Source of the DNA: Nitrospirae bacterium RIFCSPHIGHO2_01_FULL_66_17
Lineage (GTDB): Bacteria; Nitrospirota; Nitrospiria; 2-01-FULL-66-17
Length of the DNA: 12,767 bases
Reading direction: 5' to 3'
Assembly: GCA_001803875.1 (NCBI GenBank)
Contig: MHEO01000007.1
Span: forward strand, 19,557-32,323
The first letter of the stretch is position 1. Every line of letters starts with the position of its first letter. The position numbers were made by a program, and so were the translations under genes. Below, in pieces: positions 6,640 through 12,767 of this stretch. The notes under the pieces are model-generated. The model saw nothing but the letters and a program-made list of their open reading frames with translations, did not search any database and had not been told where the DNA came from.

Positions 6640-6851
6640 GCGACCGCCGCGTGTCAGAGCGCCGCCAGGGGCCGCGCCGCCGGATGGAGCGTCGCCTCCG
6701 GCGGCGGCGCAGCGGGATCGAACGGCGGGTGGTGTCGCAGGCGACCCTGCCCGACGATCGGCGGCTGGTGACTCGGCGCGGGGCCGATCGCCGAGAGACG
6801 GATCGGCGCGCGCCCGCGGGCGACGCCGAAGGAAGGAGAATCCAATCGTGA
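6636..6851 (+). CDS. Arginine-dyad pentad-repeat small protein, 71 residues
   Basis: This is a short gene starting at GTG 6636, overlapping the radC stop as GTGA, and ending in a TGA that overlaps the next start in the same way. I do not recognise the family. Arginine is 25 of 71 residues. Arg-Arg pairs recur every five residues: positions 4/5, 9/10, 14/15, 19/20, 24/25, and again 42/43, 47/48, 52/53, 57/58, with 67/68 still in phase. Asp or Glu often precedes the pair (DRR, ERR). The two arrays are joined by VVSQATLPD. There is no signal peptide, membrane helix or cysteine. Binding to nucleic acid or another polyanion is possible but only inferred. Existence as a gene rests on the overlaps at both ends and the ordered repeat; no strong ribosome binding site is seen, so it would depend on coupling to radC. 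Confidence 0.7.
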   Translation: MSDRRVSERRQGPRRRMERRLRRRRSGIERRVVSQATLPDDRRLVTRRGADRRETDRRAPAGDAEGRRIQS

Positions 6852-7177
6852 AGAAACGGACGCCCCGCCGCGGGCGCGGGACGACGACCGCTTCGCCGGG
6901 TCGCGGAGCCCGCCGCGTGGCTCCGGCGCCAAAGCGGCGCGCCGAGCCCGCCGCCTCGAGCCGCGCGCTGCACGATGAGCTGAAGGCGCTGCGGGAGGAG
7001 GTCGAGCGAACGGCCGCCGGCGTCAAAGAGGCGATTGGGAAGATCGAGCGCCTGACGATCGCCGTGGCGGATCTGCAGGACGACGTCGCGGACCTTCAGG
7101 CGTCGCTGGGCGACGGGGAAGTGGAGTACGGCCCGGCGGATGAGGACAACTCGGAAATGGGGGAAGGGCATGCGTGA
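6848..7177 (+). CDS. Small basic/coiled-coil/acidic protein of unknown function
   Basis: The product has 109 residues; I do not recognise the family. GTG 6848 overlaps the previous stop (GTGA) and has a strong AAGGAG at 6833-6838, 9 nt upstream. Three parts are visible: a Lys/Arg/Pro-rich N-terminus (1-35, KKRTPRRGRG and later PKRR) likely to be disordered; a heptad-like helical region (about 40-88, with Leu, Val and Ile repeats in LHDELKALREEVERT and IERLTIAVADLQDD) that should form a coiled coil; and an acidic tail (GEVEYGPADEDNSEMGE). The opposite-charge ends suggest self-association or binding to a polyanion, as inference. The end overlaps the ROK kinase gene by 8 nt. Confidence 0.8.
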   Translation: MKKRTPRRGRGTTTASPGRGARRVAPAPKRRAEPAASSRALHDELKALREEVERTAAGVKEAIGKIERLTIAVADLQDDVADLQASLGDGEVEYGPADEDNSEMGEGHA

Positions 7178-8174
7178 CCGGCCGGCCGTCCCGCTGCGGC
7201 GGCCCGCGGTCACACTTGGCGTGGACCTGGGCGGCACCGGCATCCGCTACGCGCGGGTGACGGCCGACGGGCGGCTCATCGGCCGACCCGTGGCGGCGCC
7301 CGTGACCGATCGCCGCCGCCCGGCGGTGGTGGCCCAACTGCGCGCCGTGGTGGACAGCGCCTGCGCCGGAGCCGGGGCGGTGTCGGCGGTCGGGGTCGGG
7401 GTTCCCGGTTTTATCCGACGCGACCGCGGCGTCGTGGTCAGCTCGCCGAACTTTCCGGACTGGCGCGACGTGCCGCTCCGCCGGCTGTTGCAGCGCGGCG
7501 TGGCCGTGCCGCTGATCCTGGAAAATGACGCCAACGCGGCGGCGTTGGGCGAGGCCTGGCTTGGGGCGGGGCGCGGCGAGCGGGGGCTGTTGGTGATGCT
7601 GACGCTCGGGACCGGCGTCGGAGGGGGGCTGGTGCTGGACGGCGCACTCCTGTCCGGTCGGGACGGGATGGCGGGCGAGATCGGCCACCAGACGGTGGAT
7701 CCGGACGGTCCGCTGTGCGGCTGCGGAAACCGCGGGTGTCTTGAGGCCTACGCCTCCGTGACGGGACTTGTCGCGAATTACCGCCGGCGCGCGGGCCGCG
7801 GCGGGGAGGACCTCTCGGGGGAGGAACTTGCGCGGCGGGCGCGGCAGGGCGACCTGCGGGCGCGACAGGCGTTCGCCGACATGGGATGGGCGCTCGGCAT
7901 CACGCTGGCCAATCTGATCAACCTGCTCAATCCCGGCCGCATCGTGCTGGGCGGCGGGCTGAGCGGCGCGTGGCGTTTGTTCATCGGCCGCGTGACACAG
8001 GAGATCGCGCGGCGCGCCATCCGGCCCTCCGCGCGCGGCGTGGCCATCCGGCGCGCGACGCTCGGCTCCTCCGCGGGGATGATCGGCGCCGCCCGCGCGG
8101 CGTGGGGCGCCGCGCCCCCGCGGGTCCAGGCAGCCAGGGGCGGGGGCCGGACGACCTCGCGCGCCGCGGGGTGA
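7170..8174 (+). CDS. ROK-family sugar kinase (glucokinase-like)
   Basis: ATP-dependent kinase of the ROK group, most like glucokinases that make glucose 6-phosphate; substrate is not certain. The product has 334 residues. The phosphate-1 motif LGVDLGGTGIR is near residues 15-25. The catalytic base Asp120 lies in LENDANAAALGEAW, and the phosphate-2 motif is LTLGTGVGGG. The ROK signature GEIGHQTVDPDGPLCGCG carries all zinc ligands: His173, Cys183, Cys185 and Cys190, with Glu192 in GCLEAYAS. The adenosine motif is IVLGGGLS. ATG 7170 is chosen because it is the closest start to the conserved core, overlaps the preceding gene by 8 nt and follows a GGGGG stretch; ATG 7140 is the alternative. The last 20 residues are a low-complexity Arg/Gly/Ala tail. 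N-acetylglucosamine or mannose kinase activity is possible. Confidence 0.88.
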   Translation: MRDRPAVPLRRPAVTLGVDLGGTGIRYARVTADGRLIGRPVAAPVTDRRRPAVVAQLRAVVDSACAGAGAVSAVGVGVPGFIRRDRGVVVSSPNFPDWRDVPLRRLLQRGVAVPLILENDANAAALGEAWLGAGRGERGLLVMLTLGTGVGGGLVLDGALLSGRDGMAGEIGHQTVDPDGPLCGCGNRGCLEAYASVTGLVANYRRRAGRGGEDLSGEELARRARQGDLRARQAFADMGWALGITLANLINLLNPGRIVLGGGLSGAWRLFIGRVTQEIARRAIRPSARGVAIRRATLGSSAGMIGAARAAWGAAPPRVQAARGGGRTTSRAAG

Positions 8175-8204
8175 CGTCGGTCGGCGGGTCGCAGGGGCGT
8201 CGGC

Positions 8205-10523
8205 GTGTCCGCTGACCGGCGCAGCCGTTGGGCCGCCGTCGCCGCGGCCGTCGCGTCGATCCTGCTGTCGGGAATCGGGGCCGCGACGGGTTGGGCGGGC
8301 GAGGGCGCCGCGATCGTCGCGCTCGATGTGCGGGGGGCCCACACCATCGAGACCGCGACCATCGTGAGCCGGAGCGGGTTGGTCGTCGGCGCGACGGCGG
8401 ATCCCGCCGCGGTGCGCGAGGCGGTCAAGGCGGTCTATCGCATGGGATACTTCGACGACGTCTCGATCGAGCAGGAACCGACCGCCGGCGGGGTGCGGGT
8501 GACGATCGTCGTGGCGGAGCGGCCCGTGCTCGGCGAGGTGCGCTATGAAGGCTACGACGGCGTGGGTCTGGACAAACTCAAGGAGCAGGTGACCCTCGCC
8601 GAAAAGACCTTCGTCGACCTGCGCGCCGTCAGCGCCGCGGCCGCCAAGCTCCAACAGTATTATCTCGGCGAGGGGTACGCCGACGCCCGGGTGATTCCGG
8701 TGACGAAAACCACGGGGCCGGGGACGGTGTCGGTGACCTTCCTCATCGAGGAGGGCGGCCGATCGAAGATCCGCAAGGTGGCATTCGAGGGCAACCGGGA
8801 GGTGCGGGTAAAGCGGCTGCAGAAGGCGATCTCCACCAAGCGGTACTTCTGGCTGACCTCGTGGTTGTCCAACGCCGGCATCTACAAACAGGACGAGCTG
8901 GACCAGGACGTGGAGCGCCTGCGCGACTTCTACCTCAACGAGGGCTACGTCCAGGTCCAGGTGGGGACGCCCCGGGTGTTGCCGCTCCCTGATCGAAAGG
9001 GATTCACGGTGGTGTTCCCGATCGTCGAGGGCGAGCGCTACACGGTGGAGCAGATCCGCCTGACGGGGCACTCGATCTTCGACGACGCCGAGTTGAGCCG
9101 GGGGCTGGTCCTGCGCGAAGGCGAGATCTTCCGCCGCAACCTGCTCCGGCAGGACATCACCACGCTGACCGACCGGTACGGCGAGCGCGGCTACGCGTTC
9201 GTCGACGTCCGTCCCCAGTTCGTCCCGCACCCGGACACCCGCCGGATCGACCTGACGTACGAGATCCGAGAGGGCCGCCCGGTGACGGTGCGGGAGATCC
9301 GGATCGAGGGGAACGAGAAGACGTACGACACGGTGATCCGCCGCGAGCTGCGGGTTGCCGAGCGGGAGCTGATCGACACCAAGGCGCTGAAGCGGAGCTT
9401 CCAGCGGATCAACAACCTCAACTTTTTCGAGAACGTCGAGATCCTCCCCAACCCGATCGGCGACGATCAGATGGACATCCGGGTCCGGGTCAAGGAGAAG
9501 CCCACCGGGACCTTCAGCGTCGGCGGAGGCTACAGCTCGGTCGACGGCCCGGTGTTTCAAAGCGACATCACGCAGGGGAATCTCTTCGGGCGGGGCCAGC
9601 TCCTGCGCGCGCGCGTCGAGAAAAGCACCAAACGCACGACGAATTACTCGCTGACGTTTCGGGAGCCCTATCTCCTGGGGTATCCCGTCGCCGGCACGGT
9701 GGACGCGTTCTCCCAGGAGCGCAAATACACCACGTACAAAGACAGCCGCGTCGGCGGCTCGCTCAGCCTGAACAAGTCGTTCGGGGAATACGTGTCGGCG
9801 GGCCTGTCGTACACGCGGGAGGCCACCAAGATCTTCGACATCTCGATGACGACCGACTCCCTGGGGGCGTCGGTGCCCGCGGCGCCGGCGGCCGTCGTTG
9901 CGGCCGCCGCGCGGGGGAAGGTGACGACCAGCAGCGTCGGCCTGACGGTGGCGCGCGACACCCGGGACTTCTGGTTCGAACCCAAGGAGGGTCAGCGGCA
10001 TTCGCTCTCCCTCGAATACGCGGGAGGCATTCTTGGCGGGGATAACCGCTTTTATCGGGTCGTGAGCGACCACAGCGCCTTCTTTCCCGTGATCTGGAGC
10101 ACCGTGTTTTCCCTCCACCTGCGCCTCGGCTACCTCGGCGGCCGCGAGGTGCCGTTGAACGAACGCTTCATCGTCGGAGGGATCAACACGGTCCGCGGGT
10201 TCGATTACGGCCGGGCCGGGCCGGTCGATCCCGTGACGGGGGAGATCGTCGGGGCCAACAAGGAAGCCATTCTCAACGCCGAGTACGTGTTCCCGATGGT
10301 CAGCGAGGCGAAACTGAAGGGCGTGCTGTTCTTCGACGCGGGGCGGGGCTTCGACGACACGGAGCGCGTGCGGATCGGGGATCTCCGCTACAGCGCGGGG
10401 TTCGGGATCCGCATGTTGCTCCCGATCGGGCCCATTCGCCTCGAATGGGGGTATAATCTCGATCCGCAACCGGGTGAAAAGAGCGGGTTCTTCCCCGAGT
10501 TCACGATCGGGTCGGTGTTTTAA
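8205..10523 (+). CDS. bamA: Outer membrane protein assembly factor BamA
   Basis: Omp85-family core of the BAM complex, which folds beta-barrel proteins into the outer membrane. The product has 772 residues, typical length. A signal peptide is seen (about 1-31: basic DRRSR, hydrophobic core, cut near GWA). Five POTRA domains follow, roughly 36-108, 109-185, 186-277, 278-358 and 359-433, with the recurrent YxxxGYxxxxV pattern (YYLGEGYADARV, FYLNEGYVQVQV, RYGERGYAFVDV). The barrel spans about 435-772 and has VRGF at 663-666 (the lid-loop motif), the DAGRGF strand near 711 and a C-terminal Phe after FTIGSV, as in the beta-signal. GTG 8205 has AGGGG 7 nt upstream and gives the complete signal peptide. 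It lies 30 nt after the ROK gene and 14 nt before ompH. Confidence 0.96.
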   Translation: MSADRRSRWAAVAAAVASILLSGIGAATGWAGEGAAIVALDVRGAHTIETATIVSRSGLVVGATADPAAVREAVKAVYRMGYFDDVSIEQEPTAGGVRVTIVVAERPVLGEVRYEGYDGVGLDKLKEQVTLAEKTFVDLRAVSAAAAKLQQYYLGEGYADARVIPVTKTTGPGTVSVTFLIEEGGRSKIRKVAFEGNREVRVKRLQKAISTKRYFWLTSWLSNAGIYKQDELDQDVERLRDFYLNEGYVQVQVGTPRVLPLPDRKGFTVVFPIVEGERYTVEQIRLTGHSIFDDAELSRGLVLREGEIFRRNLLRQDITTLTDRYGERGYAFVDVRPQFVPHPDTRRIDLTYEIREGRPVTVREIRIEGNEKTYDTVIRRELRVAERELIDTKALKRSFQRINNLNFFENVEILPNPIGDDQMDIRVRVKEKPTGTFSVGGGYSSVDGPVFQSDITQGNLFGRGQLLRARVEKSTKRTTNYSLTFREPYLLGYPVAGTVDAFSQERKYTTYKDSRVGGSLSLNKSFGEYVSAGLSYTREATKIFDISMTTDSLGASVPAAPAAVVAAAARGKVTTSSVGLTVARDTRDFWFEPKEGQRHSLSLEYAGGILGGDNRFYRVVSDHSAFFPVIWSTVFSLHLRLGYLGGREVPLNERFIVGGINTVRGFDYGRAGPVDPVTGEIVGANKEAILNAEYVFPMVSEAKLKGVLFFDAGRGFDDTERVRIGDLRYSAGFGIRMLLPIGPIRLEWGYNLDPQPGEKSGFFPEFTIGSVF

Positions 10524-10537
10524 CCAGGAGGGTGGCG

Positions 10538-11110
10538 GTGAGACGAACGCGGATGGGAGGCGGCGCGGCGATCGGGCGGTGGATCATGGTCGGCATCTTC
10601 GTGGGGGTCCTGGGCGTTCCCGCCTGGGGCGAGACCGCCGACGGCCTCAAGGTCGGTTACGTCGACGCGCTGAAGGTCTTCGACCAGTCGAAGATCGGCA
10701 AGAAGGCCAAGGGGCTCCTGGAGGAGTTCGTCAAGAGCCGCCAGAAGATCATCGACCTCGAAGAGGCCGAGATCAAGGAGTTGGAAGAGACCCTGACCAA
10801 ACAGGAGAGCGTGTTGAGCCCGGAGGCCAAGAAGGCCAAGCAGGAGGACCTGCAGAAGAAATTCATGGCCTACCAGAAACGGGCGACCGACCTGAATCGC
10901 GAGATTCAGGACAAGAAGACCGAGGTGCTCAACGACTTCCACCAGCAACTGCAGACCGTGGTCAAGCGGGTGGCCGAGCGCGAGGGGTACGCCCTGGTGT
11001 TCGACAAGGGATCGGGCACGCCGGCCGAGATGGGCAGCCTGCTCTATGCCAAGGACTCGCTGGCCATGACGGAGAAGGTGCTGGCCGAACTGGACAAGGA
11101 GATGAAATAG
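10538..11110 (+). CDS. skp: OmpH/Skp-family periplasmic chaperone
   Basis: Periplasmic holdase that binds unfolded outer-membrane proteins and hands them to BamA. The product has 190 residues. A signal peptide is seen (MRRTR, hydrophobic core, cut near AWG before ETADG). The family opening strand VGYVDALKVFDQSKIGKKA follows, then long charged coiled-coil arms (about 50-125) that form the tentacles, and a closing segment VAEREGYALVFDKGSG. I chose GTG 10538 rather than GTG 10532 because AGGAGG (10526-10531) sits 6 nt before the former and directly touches the latter. Its position directly between bamA and lpxD is the standard arrangement. Confidence 0.93.
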   Translation: MRRTRMGGGAAIGRWIMVGIFVGVLGVPAWGETADGLKVGYVDALKVFDQSKIGKKAKGLLEEFVKSRQKIIDLEEAEIKELEETLTKQESVLSPEAKKAKQEDLQKKFMAYQKRATDLNREIQDKKTEVLNDFHQQLQTVVKRVAEREGYALVFDKGSGTPAEMGSLLYAKDSLAMTEKVLAELDKEMK

Positions 11111-11133
11111 GGGCGATGACACGGATCGCCCCT
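11109..11133 (+). other. Intercistronic stem-loop between ompH and lpxD
   Basis: AGGGGCGAT (11109-11117) and ATCGCCCCT (11125-11133) are perfect reverse complements, giving a 9-bp stem with a 7-nt loop. The stem starts in the ompH stop codon. No T-run follows, so it is not a standard intrinsic terminator. It may protect the upstream message, set the ratio of ompH to lpxD, or act as a partial block. The lpxD ribosome binding site (GAGGAA, 11144-11149) lies 11 nt after it. Confidence 0.6.
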
Positions 11134-11151
11134 GCGGAGCGCTGAGGAACG

Positions 11152-12237
11152 GTGAGTCAAGGTCACGTGTCATTTCAACGGCCCCGCCCCGCGACCCTCG
11201 CCACGCTCGCCGCGCACGTCGGGGGCGCGCTGGTGGGGAACGACGCGCCGGTCACCGGCGTCGCCGGGATCCGCGAGGCGGAGCCCGGTCACGTCACGTT
11301 TCTGGCGAATTCGCGCTACCTGGCCGACCTGGCCCGCACGCGGGCCTCGGCGGTCGTGATCGCGAAGACCCACGCCTCGTCGGGAATCGCGCGGATCGAG
11401 GTGGACGATCCCTACCACGCGTTCAGCCGGATCGTCCGCTGGTTTCACGAGCGCCCGTACGAACCGGGCGGGATTAGCCCGCTCGCGTCGCTCGCCGCCG
11501 ACGCGGTCGTCGGGCGGGACCCGACGATCGGGCCGTTCGTGAGCGTGGGCCGCCGCGCGCGGTTGGGCGACCGCGTCACGCTGCTCGCCGGCGTGGCGGT
11601 CGGCGACGACGTGACGATCGGCGACGACACGCTGGTGTATCCCAACGTGACGATCCGGGAGGGGGCGTCGATCGGCCGCCGGGTCATCCTCCACAGCGGG
11701 GTGGTGATCGGGAGCGACGGGTTCGGCTTCGCAACCCGCAACGGCCGCCACGAGAAGATCCTGCAGGTGGGCCGCGTTCTGATCGAGGACGACGTGGAGC
11801 TGGGCGCGAACGTGTGTGTCGATCGCGCGGCGCTGGGCGTCACGTGGATCAAGCGGGGGACGAAGGTCGACAACCTTGTCCAGATCGCGCACAATGTCGT
11901 GATCGGCGAGGATTCCTTGATCGTCGCCCAGGCGGGCATCTCGGGGAGCAGCGAGCTGGGGCGGGGGGTGGTGCTCGCCGGCCAGGTCGGCGTGGTGGGG
12001 CACCTGACCATCGGGGACGGCGCGATGGTCGGCGCGCAGTCCGGCGTGGCGGCCGACCTGCCCGCGGGCCAGGTGGTCTCCGGCAGCCCCGCGATCCCGC
12101 ACAAGACGTGGTTGCGGGTCCAGGCCGCGCTGCCGACGGTGCCTGAGATGCGAAAAACCATCAAGCGCCTGGAGGCGCGGGTGGCGGAGTTGGAGAAGCG
12201 GATGGAGGGGAGATCACAAGAGGGACGCGATGCTTGA
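11152..12237 (+). CDS. lpxD: UDP-3-O-acylglucosamine N-acyltransferase LpxD
   Basis: Third step of lipid A synthesis: adds a 3-hydroxyacyl chain from acyl-ACP to UDP-3-O-acylglucosamine. The product has 361 residues. The N-terminal uridine-binding domain has the typical GIREAEPGHVTFLANSRYL. Left-handed beta-helix hexapeptide repeats run about 120-315, including SDGFGFATRNGRHEKILQVG and VDNLVQIAHNVVIG with catalytic His247. A C-terminal helix (MRKTIKRLEARVAELEKRM) closes the trimer. The stretch VTWIKRG (230-236) differs from the usual hexapeptide pattern just before the active site. GTG 11152 is used, with GAGGAA close upstream; GTG 11167 is an alternative. The end overlaps fabZ by 8 nt. Confidence 0.95.
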   Translation: MSQGHVSFQRPRPATLATLAAHVGGALVGNDAPVTGVAGIREAEPGHVTFLANSRYLADLARTRASAVVIAKTHASSGIARIEVDDPYHAFSRIVRWFHERPYEPGGISPLASLAADAVVGRDPTIGPFVSVGRRARLGDRVTLLAGVAVGDDVTIGDDTLVYPNVTIREGASIGRRVILHSGVVIGSDGFGFATRNGRHEKILQVGRVLIEDDVELGANVCVDRAALGVTWIKRGTKVDNLVQIAHNVVIGEDSLIVAQAGISGSSELGRGVVLAGQVGVVGHLTIGDGAMVGAQSGVAADLPAGQVVSGSPAIPHKTWLRVQAALPTVPEMRKTIKRLEARVAELEKRMEGRSQEGRDA

Positions 12238-12667
12238 CGCCGACGCCATCATGAAGATCCTGCCTCATCGGTATCCGTTTCTGCTCGTGGATCGCGTGCT
12301 GTCCGTCGAGGAGGGGCGGGCGGTCGCGATCAAGAACGTCACGATCAACGAGCCGTTCTTCCAGGGCCACTTCCCGGGGCGGCCGATCATGCCCGGCGTG
12401 CTGGTCCTCGAAGCGCTGGCCCAGGTCGGCGGCGTGCTCGCGTTTCAGACGGCGAAGGAGGCCGAGAATCATCTCGTGATCTTCGTCGGCATCGACCACG
12501 CGAAGTTCCGCAGGCCCGTGGTTCCGGGCGACCAGCTTCGCATGGAGGTCTCGCTCCTGCAGCGGCGCGATCCCTACTGGCGGCTCCGGGGTGAGGCCTA
12601 CGTTGGAGATGCGCTGGTCTGCGAGATGGAGTTCAAGGCCATGCTCTCGCCGCGGGAGGCCCGATGA
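12230..12667 (+). CDS. fabZ: 3-hydroxyacyl-ACP dehydratase FabZ
   Basis: Removes water from 3-hydroxyacyl-ACP in the fatty-acid elongation cycle and so competes with LpxA/LpxD for the same substrate. The product has 145 residues, typical. The hot-dog fold starts with ILPHRYPFLLVDRV. The catalytic His47 lies in FFQGHFPGRPIMPGV and Glu61 in VLEALAQVGG. The family strand IDHAKFRRPVVPGDQL and the closing EMEFKAML are present. ATG 12230 overlaps the end of lpxD by 8 nt and follows an AGAGGG; the stop overlaps the lpxA start (ATGA). The grouping fits coordinated control of phospholipid and lipid A supply. Confidence 0.96.
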   Translation: MLDADAIMKILPHRYPFLLVDRVLSVEEGRAVAIKNVTINEPFFQGHFPGRPIMPGVLVLEALAQVGGVLAFQTAKEAENHLVIFVGIDHAKFRRPVVPGDQLRMEVSLLQRRDPYWRLRGEAYVGDALVCEMEFKAMLSPREAR

Positions 12668-12767
12668 GCCGCGCGGAGCCGCTGCGCCACCCGACGTCGA
12701 TCATCCACCCCGGCGCGCGCCTGGCCGACGACGTCGCGGTCGGGCCATACACCGTGATCGGCGAGCA
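12664..12767 (+). CDS. lpxA: UDP-N-acetylglucosamine acyltransferase LpxA, N-terminal fragment (cut by window end)
   Basis: First step of lipid A synthesis, adding a 3-hydroxyacyl chain to UDP-GlcNAc. Only about 34 residues are visible; they contain the family-typical start HPTSIIHPGARLADDV and VGPYTVIGE, the first hexapeptide-repeat coils. ATG 12664 overlaps the fabZ stop (ATGA), with GGGAGG 4 nt upstream. The order lpxD-fabZ-lpxA supports the call over other hexapeptide transferases. The rest lies outside the window. Confidence 0.88.
   Translation, partial: MSRAEPLRHPTSIIHPGARLADDVAVGPYTVIGE

Noticed and set aside
7140..7170. ATG 7140 as the ROK kinase start
   Set aside because: It adds ten residues that are just the frame-shifted tail of the preceding gene, and its nearest GGAG is 13 nt away; ATG 7170 sits closer to the conserved kinase core. 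Kept only as an alternative.
10452..10457. TATAAT inside the 3' end of bamA as an ompH promoter
   Set aside because: No acceptable -35 at 16-19 nt upstream, and the bases encode the conserved GYNLDP segment of BamA, which explains the sequence.
7023..10469. Very long open frame on the - strand opposite the ROK kinase and bamA genes
   Set aside because: It is a codon-bias shadow of GC-rich genes: no domain motifs, low-complexity His/Arg/Asp-rich translation, and it runs antisense to two unmistakable conserved genes.
1..12767. CRISPR arrays, insertion sequences, tRNA or rRNA genes, phage or defence modules
   Set aside because: No direct repeat arrays, terminal inverted repeats, transposase motifs, cloverleaf-like segments or defence-gene motifs were seen on either strand by eye.

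Overview
The window is a very GC-rich, densely packed stretch of a Gram-negative (diderm) bacterial chromosome. The sequence shows an outer-membrane assembly and lipid A block (bamA, ompH/skp, lpxD, fabZ, lpxA), a split SecD/SecF pair, GTG and TTG starts, and many 1-8 nt gene overlaps. No 16S, tRNA or other taxonomic marker is present. The argS-tgt-yajC-secD-secF plus bamA-ompH-lpxD-fabZ-lpxA layout and the composition would fit a Nitrospirota, Methylomirabilota (NC10) or deltaproteobacterial-type genome, but that is a guess from gene style.

Region 1 (1-4861) is one co-directional operon on the + strand: the 3' part of argS, then tgt, yajC, secD and secF. It joins tRNA charging and queuosine modification to the Sec translocon accessory complex. 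Junctions are TAATG (argS/tgt), GTGA (tgt/yajC) and ATGA (yajC/secD), then a 31-nt gap with a good ribosome binding site before secF. A GC-rich hairpin with a short T-run follows secF.

Region 2 (4860-5901) is the accessory part. A consensus -35/-10 pair (TTGACA, 18 nt, TATAAT) starts just where the secF terminator ends and drives a lipoprotein gene of unknown function, whose start codon lies almost on the predicted transcript start. Convergent to it, with 4 nt between the stop codons, is a 52-residue zinc-ribbon protein on the - strand. It has an excellent ribosome binding site and a sigma-54-like -24/-12 element upstream. The 3' hairpins of these two genes lie inside each other's coding sequence. 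The 163-nt region between the zinc-ribbon gene and radC holds that promoter and a TTGAC-N7-GTCAA inverted repeat.

Region 3 (5902-8174) is a tightly coupled operon on the + strand: radC, a 71-residue arginine-dyad repeat protein, a 109-residue basic/coiled-coil/acidic protein and a ROK-family sugar kinase. The starts overlap the preceding stops throughout (GTGA, GTGA, then an 8-nt overlap). The two small proteins are unrecognised and are the most novel coding content here.

Region 4 (8205-12767) is the outer-membrane biogenesis block: bamA, ompH/skp, lpxD, fabZ and the first 104 nt of lpxA. BamA inserts outer-membrane proteins, OmpH/Skp chaperones them through the periplasm, and LpxA/LpxD/FabZ supply acyl chains for lipid A and phospholipid. 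A perfect 9-bp stem-loop without a T-run sits between ompH and lpxD.

Most of the window is conserved housekeeping. I see no phage, transposon, CRISPR, toxin-antitoxin or defence module. The points worth following up are the sigma-54-type promoter of the zinc-ribbon gene, the arginine pentad-repeat gene hidden between radC and the next gene, and the intercistronic and overlapping hairpins.
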